From an uncultured Steroidobacter sp. (GTDB taxonomy: Bacteria > Pseudomonadota > Gammaproteobacteria > Steroidobacterales > Steroidobacteraceae): DNA of 22,326 nucleotides. The notes under the pieces were generated by a model, which did not search any database, was not told the DNA's origin, and worked only from the letters and a program-made list of their open reading frames with translations. The stretch spans positions 1 through 22,326 of the forward strand of contig CAMLEO010000095.1 of NCBI GenBank assembly GCA_946478975.1, in the 5' to 3' direction. Shown one piece after another: positions 18,347-22,326 of this stretch (positions within the stretch are counted from its first letter, which is position 1; every line of letters begins with the position of its first letter). The translations under genes and the position numbers were made by a program.

Positions 18347-20086
18347 TCAGCGGCCGGCGGAGCTCGCCACGCCGCCCTGCTCCGTCCAGCGGCGCATGCG
18401 GCGTTCGAGGATGTCCAGCGGCATCGGCCCGCTGCCGATCAGCGCATCGTGAAATTCACGAATGTCGAAGCGTGAGCCCAGCGCCTGCTCAGCATCGGCG
18501 CGGATCTTCAGGATGCGCAGCTCGCCGATCTTGTATGCGAGCGCCTGCGCCGGCCAGGCGATGTATCGTTGCGTCTCGCTGTCGATCGAACGTGGTGACA
18601 GCGCCGTGTTTTCTTTCAGACAAGCCGACGCACGCTCGGCCGACCAGCCCTTCCAGTGAATGCCTACGTCCATCACGAGGCGACACGCACGCCACATCTC
18701 GAAGGAAAGCTGCTGCACGCGTTCCTCCCGAGCCTGGTAAATGCCCATCTCGGCGCCGAGCCGCTCCGCGTACAGCGCCCAGCCTTCGACGAACGCAGTC
18801 ACGTCATCGCGACGACGAAACATTGGCAGGTCGAACCGTTCCTGCCCGAGCGCGATCTGCAAGTGATGCCCCGGCACGCCTTCGTGCAGAATCCATGCGG
18901 TCAGTCCATACAACGAGCTGCGATAGGCCTGGCTGCCGACGACCACGGCGCCCGACACGCCCTTCGCGGGATCGCCCAAGTTATATCCGCCGGAGCTCGC
19001 CTCCAGCTCAGGCGGCTTGATGCGAATGCCCCACGGCAAACGCGGTAATGTTTTGAACCAGCGCGGCAGCTCGAAGTCGATGCGCTTGCCGATGCTGCTC
19101 GCCTTGTCGACATAACCGGTGATGTCCGGCGCATGACTGCCCGGCCGCTCGTTCATGTCGTCCAGATATTCCCGCAGCGTTCCTTTGAAGCCGTCCGCCT
19201 GCTGTGCGCTGTCCATCGCGGCACGAATGCGTGCGACTTCGGACTCGCCGATCGAGAACACTTGATCGGGCGTCGAGTCGGTGGTGGTCGAACGCCGCAC
19301 CGTGAATGCGTAATACGCTTTGCCGTTCGGCAGGCTCGACGCGCCCAGCTTCGGACGCGCGGCAGGCAAATATTCCTTTTCGAAGAACGTGACCAGCTTG
19401 CGCTGGGCCGGTTTGACGAACGTTTCGATCGCCTGGCGAGCCTGGTCGCGCAGCTCCTGCTGTCGAGCCTCGGGAATGATCCCAGGCATCATCGCAAGCG
19501 GCTTCAACAGCGGACTGTCAGCCGCTGGCTGATCTGCAGCGATCTTGAGAACACTCAGCACGGATTCCGCGGTTGGGCGCGGCTGAGTGAACCGAGTTTT
19601 GATACCTCGGCGCATGTTTGCGATCTGCGCGTCGTAGAACGTCGGCAGCGCGCGCAATCGTTCAATCCAGGCGAGCGCCGCTGCTTCGTTACCGATCCGG
19701 GTGACCTGCGCCGCGTAATTGGCGGCGTTGAAGAAGCCGTCGCCGCTGTCGAAGGGCGTGCGGTCTTCATCGTATTTCGCCCCTTCGATCAGCACGCCCA
19801 AACGCCAGGCGAGCAGCTCACGGGTCAAGCGATCTTCGTCGGAGAGTTGCGCGGCATCCAGCGCCGTGAGGCGATCCTGCAGTTGATTGTATAGTTGCAG
19901 CCGTCGTTCGGCGGCAGCGGCCGTCGCATCGGGCCAGCCCGGCCCTTCGTTCGGATCGTTCGCGTGCGCCAAGACTTCGTAAGCGTCGACGACCTCACGC
20001 AACGTGTCTGCGTGCAGGCCCGAGCACCAGCCGATCGCCAGTGCCCAGATGATTACGCCGGCACGACGACTCGCGCTCGCAGCCAC
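18347..20086 (-). CDS. DUF885 family secreted metallopeptidase-like protein
   Basis: The protein has 579 residues from GTG 20086. The signal peptide (ASRRAGVIIWALAIGWCSGLHA, cleavage before Asp27) targets it to the periplasm. The body is the alpha-helical DUF885 fold. It has an HEGVPGHH zinc-site-like motif at His401-Glu402...His407-His408 and the downstream EGWALYAERLGAEMG (434-448) that supplies a third ligand, together resembling M32-like carboxypeptidases; some family members are reported as peptidases. Catalysis here is inferred from motif retention. The frame extends to a GTG at 20125, but 20086 gives a cleaner signal peptide; either way it overlaps the end of the permease gene (34 or 73 bases), so it belongs to the same operon. 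No lipobox is seen around the Cys of the signal peptide. Substrate peptides are unknown. Confidence 0.88.
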   Translation of the reverse strand: MAASASRRAGVIIWALAIGWCSGLHADTLREVVDAYEVLAHANDPNEGPGWPDATAAAAERRLQLYNQLQDRLTALDAAQLSDEDRLTRELLAWRLGVLIEGAKYDEDRTPFDSGDGFFNAANYAAQVTRIGNEAAALAWIERLRALPTFYDAQIANMRRGIKTRFTQPRPTAESVLSVLKIAADQPAADSPLLKPLAMMPGIIPEARQQELRDQARQAIETFVKPAQRKLVTFFEKEYLPAARPKLGASSLPNGKAYYAFTVRRSTTTDSTPDQVFSIGESEVARIRAAMDSAQQADGFKGTLREYLDDMNERPGSHAPDITGYVDKASSIGKRIDFELPRWFKTLPRLPWGIRIKPPELEASSGGYNLGDPAKGVSGAVVVGSQAYRSSLYGLTAWILHEGVPGHHLQIALGQERFDLPMFRRRDDVTAFVEGWALYAERLGAEMGIYQAREERVQQLSFEMWRACRLVMDVGIHWKGWSAERASACLKENTALSPRSIDSETQRYIAWPAQALAYKIGELRILKIRADAEQALGSRFDIREFHDALIGSGPMPLDILERRMRRWTEQGGVASSAGR

Positions 20087-21468
20087 CGCAGCACCAGGTA
20101 GATCGAGAAGCCGAGCGCGTTCCACAAGATGAACCGCTTGATGGTCATCGAGGGCAGGCTCAGCAACAGATAGATACAGCCGAGAATCGCCAGCGTGCCG
20201 ACGACGTTCGGGGCCGGGCAGCGAAACACTCGCGGCGCGTTCGGCTCCGTCTTGCGCAGGACCATCATCGAAGCCGCGGTCGTGATGAATGCGAGCAAGG
20301 TGCCGGCATTCGCCAGTTCGGCGATCTCATCCAGGCGGAAGAACCCGGCAGCGAACGCAACAAACAAACCGGTCACGGCCGTGATCAACACCGGCGTGCC
20401 GGTGCGTGCGGAAACGGCGCTCAGTCGTCGAGGCAGCAGGCCATCGCGCGCCATCACGAAGAAGATGCGGCTCTGGCCATACATCATCACCAGAATCACC
20501 GAAGGCAACGCAATCAAAGCCGCCAGTCCAACCGCCCAAGCTGCGCCCGGATGATTGAGCATGCGCAAGACATACGCGAGCGGTTCGCCCGACGCCGCGA
20601 GCTCGCGATGATTGACCGCAGACACGGCGGAGATCGCGACCAGCATGTAGATCAGCGTGCAAACCGCCATCGAACCGATGATGCCGATCTTCAGGTCGCG
20701 GCCCGGATTCTTCGCTTCTTCCGCTGAAGTCGCGACGGCATCGAACCCGTAGAACGCGAAGAACACGATCGCAGCGGCAGCCATGACGCCCTTCACTTTG
20801 CCGCTGTCGTCGACGTGACTGGCGAAGCCGTAGGGCATGAACGGTTCGAGATTGCCGGCGTTGAACGCAGGCAGCGCCAGCACGACAAAGCAGGCCAACG
20901 CCGTGAGCTTGATGACCACGAGGACGATGTTGAACGTTGCGCTCTCACGCGTGCCGGCGATCAGCATGCCGGCGATGACCAACGCAACGATCACCGCTGG
21001 AAGATTGATGATGCCGCCGGCATGTGGGCCGCCGAGCAATGCAGTGGGCAAATCGATGTGGGCGCTATGCAGCCATCCGACCAGGTAGGCGGACCATCCA
21101 ACCGCAACGGTACTGCACGCGAGGGAATATTCGAGAATCAAGCTCCAGCCGACGATCCAGGCCAGACGCTCGCCGATGGCGACGTATGTATAGGTGTAAG
21201 CGCCGCCCGCGGCGGGCATCAACGTCGCGACTTCGGCATACGCAAGAGCGGCGCAAGCACACACCGCACCGGCAATCGCAAACGCGAATATCACTGCCGG
21301 GCCGGCGCGATCGGCGCCGACACCAGTCAGTGTGTAGATGCCGGTGCCGACAATGGCACCGACGCCTAGCGCGATCAGGTGGGGCCAGCTCAGCGTCTTC
21401 GCGAGTCGCTTGCCGGCATCGATGTCACTTGCGTGTTGTAACGACTTGCGCTGACCGAAGATTCCCAC
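20053..21468 (-). CDS. APC-family amino-acid permease (CAT-like)
   Basis: This is an inner-membrane transporter of 471 residues with about 12 hydrophobic segments. GVGAIVGTGIY (35-45) is the unwound first-helix motif of APC transporters. EEAKNPGRDLKIGI (250-263) is the family signature before the seventh segment, and the whole N-terminal third resembles YfnA/CAT cationic amino-acid transporters. It should import amino acids by proton or sodium coupling, or exchange; the substrate is not determined. The start is GTG 21468, preceded by an AGAG-type ribosome-binding site. It lies 22 AT-rich bases downstream of the DapA-like gene and overlaps the DUF885 gene, indicating one transcript. Confidence 0.95.
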   Translation of the reverse strand: MGIFGQRKSLQHASDIDAGKRLAKTLSWPHLIALGVGAIVGTGIYTLTGVGADRAGPAVIFAFAIAGAVCACAALAYAEVATLMPAAGGAYTYTYVAIGERLAWIVGWSLILEYSLACSTVAVGWSAYLVGWLHSAHIDLPTALLGGPHAGGIINLPAVIVALVIAGMLIAGTRESATFNIVLVVIKLTALACFVVLALPAFNAGNLEPFMPYGFASHVDDSGKVKGVMAAAAIVFFAFYGFDAVATSAEEAKNPGRDLKIGIIGSMAVCTLIYMLVAISAVSAVNHRELAASGEPLAYVLRMLNHPGAAWAVGLAALIALPSVILVMMYGQSRIFFVMARDGLLPRRLSAVSARTGTPVLITAVTGLFVAFAAGFFRLDEIAELANAGTLLAFITTAASMMVLRKTEPNAPRVFRCPAPNVVGTLAILGCIYLLLSLPSMTIKRFILWNALGFSIYLVLRWLRARVVVPA

Positions 21469-21490
21469 GCTGCTCTCTTTTGTTTATTTA

Positions 21491-22326
21491 TTATGCGGCC
21501 GTCGCTTTGAGCGTCGGGCGGGTCGCAGCGGCACGTTCGACCATCGCGGTCACCTGCTTGCGACGTTCACCCGAGAGCGGCAGTCGCGGCGGGCGTACGC
21601 GCTCGGAGCCTCGACCCATGATCTGCTCCGCGAGTTTGATCGACTGCACCAGGTCGTGCTCGGCATCCAGATGCAGCAGCGGCATGAACCAGCGATAGAT
21701 GGCGCGAGCGCGATCCAGCTTGCCGGCGCGGATGGCTTCGACCAGCTGGATGGACTCCTGCGGGAATGCATTCGTGAGGCCGGACACCCAGCCCACCGCA
21801 CCGAGCATGAAACCTTCGAACGCCACGTCGTCGAGGCCGGCCAGCAGCGTGTAGCGATCGCCGAACGCATTGATGATATCGGTGAAGCGACGCGGATCCG
21901 GCGCCGACTCCTTGATCGCGACGATGGTCGGAACGTTACGCAGCGCTTCCAGCACTTCGACCGTGATGTTCACGCGGTACGCCGGCGGATTGTTGTACAA
22001 CATCACCGGCAGGTCGGTCGCCTCGGCGACGGCGCGAAAGTGATAGATGAGCTCTTCGGCGGTCGGCACATAAACCATCGCCGGGAGCACCATCAAACCA
22101 TCGGCGCCGTTCTTTTTCGCATCTTTCGCGAACTGCACGGCGCGGCGCGTATCGAATTCGGAAACGCCGGTGACGACCGGCACGCGGCCGGCGACCACTT
22201 CGGTCACAGCGCGCAGCACCTGTTGTTTCTCGGCCGGGTCGAGCGAGTTGTTTTCGCCGACCGTGCCCATGGCGATCAGGCCGTGAATGCCGTCTTTGAC
22301 GAGGTTGTCGACGACGCGCTGGGTCT
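21491..22326 (-). CDS. DapA/N-acetylneuraminate lyase-family aldolase or dehydratase (5' end outside window)
   Basis: This is a class I Schiff-base (beta/alpha)8 enzyme. The frame is open to the right edge, so roughly the first tenth is missing. GLIAMGTVGENNSL corresponds to the GTTGE substrate-carboxylate loop. MLYNNPPAYRVNIT holds the catalytic Tyr. IVAIKES holds the Schiff-base Lys (codon 21913-21911), and GWVSGLTNAFP follows. True lysine-biosynthetic DapA is unlikely, given the divergent GTVGENN loop and the permease/peptidase neighbours. Relatives with such loops include 1-pyrroline-4-hydroxy-2-carboxylate deaminases of hydroxyproline breakdown and sugar-acid dehydratases/aldolases; I cannot choose firmly between them. 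It is the first visible gene of the minus-strand operon with the APC permease and DUF885 protein. Confidence 0.9.
   Translation of the reverse strand, partial: TQRVVDNLVKDGIHGLIAMGTVGENNSLDPAEKQQVLRAVTEVVAGRVPVVTGVSEFDTRRAVQFAKDAKKNGADGLMVLPAMVYVPTAEELIYHFRAVAEATDLPVMLYNNPPAYRVNITVEVLEALRNVPTIVAIKESAPDPRRFTDIINAFGDRYTLLAGLDDVAFEGFMLGAVGWVSGLTNAFPQESIQLVEAIRAGKLDRARAIYRWFMPLLHLDAEHDLVQSIKLAEQIMGRGSERVRPPRLPLSGERRKQVTAMVERAAATRPTLKATAA

Noticed and set aside
21491..22326. Housekeeping lysine-biosynthetic DapA
   Set aside because: The substrate loop is GTVGENN rather than GTTGE-S/T, and the gene is in an operon with a permease and a DUF885 protein, which favours a catabolic paralogue.

Overview
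The window looks like chromosomal DNA of a GC-rich (roughly 60 %, judged by eye) Gram-negative bacterium rich in TonB-dependent receptors. Outer-membrane receptors ending in phenylalanine, secreted glycosidases with Sec-type signal peptides, a MASE1/CHASE hybrid kinase and a DUF885 protein suggest a glycan-feeding gammaproteobacterium of the Steroidobacter/Xanthomonadales type. This placement is an inference; Caulobacterales or Sphingomonadales are not excluded. No rRNA, tRNA, CRISPR array, insertion sequence, prophage or defence cassette is visible. Coding density is very high and no gene-free stretch exceeds 300 bases.

Layout, left to right. (1) 1-672 is the 3' end of a TonB-dependent receptor. 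It meets, tail to tail, a ROK-family fructokinase (669-1577, minus). Upstream of the kinase on the same strand is a 1437-residue hybrid sensor histidine kinase (1649-5962, minus). (2) A 174-base divergent region (5963-6136) carries a striking near-perfect palindrome and separates the sensor kinase from a second TonB-dependent receptor (6137-8476, plus). That receptor overlaps tail to tail with a TetR regulator (8446-9138, minus). Upstream of tetR on the same strand is a secreted protein with (alpha/alpha)6-glycosidase features (9179-11182, minus). (3) Divergent from it is a regulator/enzyme pair: a GntR/FadR-type regulator (11416-12063, plus), followed 3 bases after its stop by a secreted GH43-type enzyme (12067-13605, plus). 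The GH43 gene overlaps tail to tail with a GH27 alpha-galactosidase (13586-15103, minus), whose start codon overlaps by one base the stop of a third TonB-dependent receptor (15103-18114, minus). (4) An AT-rich, palindrome-dense region of about 230 bases follows. Beyond it is a three-gene minus-strand operon: a DapA-like aldolase/dehydratase (21491 to past the right edge), an APC-family amino-acid permease (20053-21468) and a secreted DUF885 metallopeptidase-like protein (18347-20086).

How the genes may work together. Segments 1-3 read as a glycan-utilisation locus built on TonB-dependent receptors rather than SusC/D pairs. Periplasmic or secreted GH27, GH43 and a possible debranching (alpha/alpha)6 enzyme would trim an oligosaccharide imported by the receptors; a ROK kinase would phosphorylate a released hexose; and GntR, TetR and the membrane sensor kinase would control expression. 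Segment 4 is separate in theme: peptide or amino-acid scavenging, with the DapA-like enzyme perhaps acting in hydroxyproline or sugar-acid breakdown. No single gene is of wholly unknown type. The most novel candidates are the secreted (alpha/alpha)6 protein, the double-sensor hybrid kinase with a degenerate receiver, the divergent palindrome at 6027-6053, and the GntR-GH43/GH27-TBDR module as a whole.
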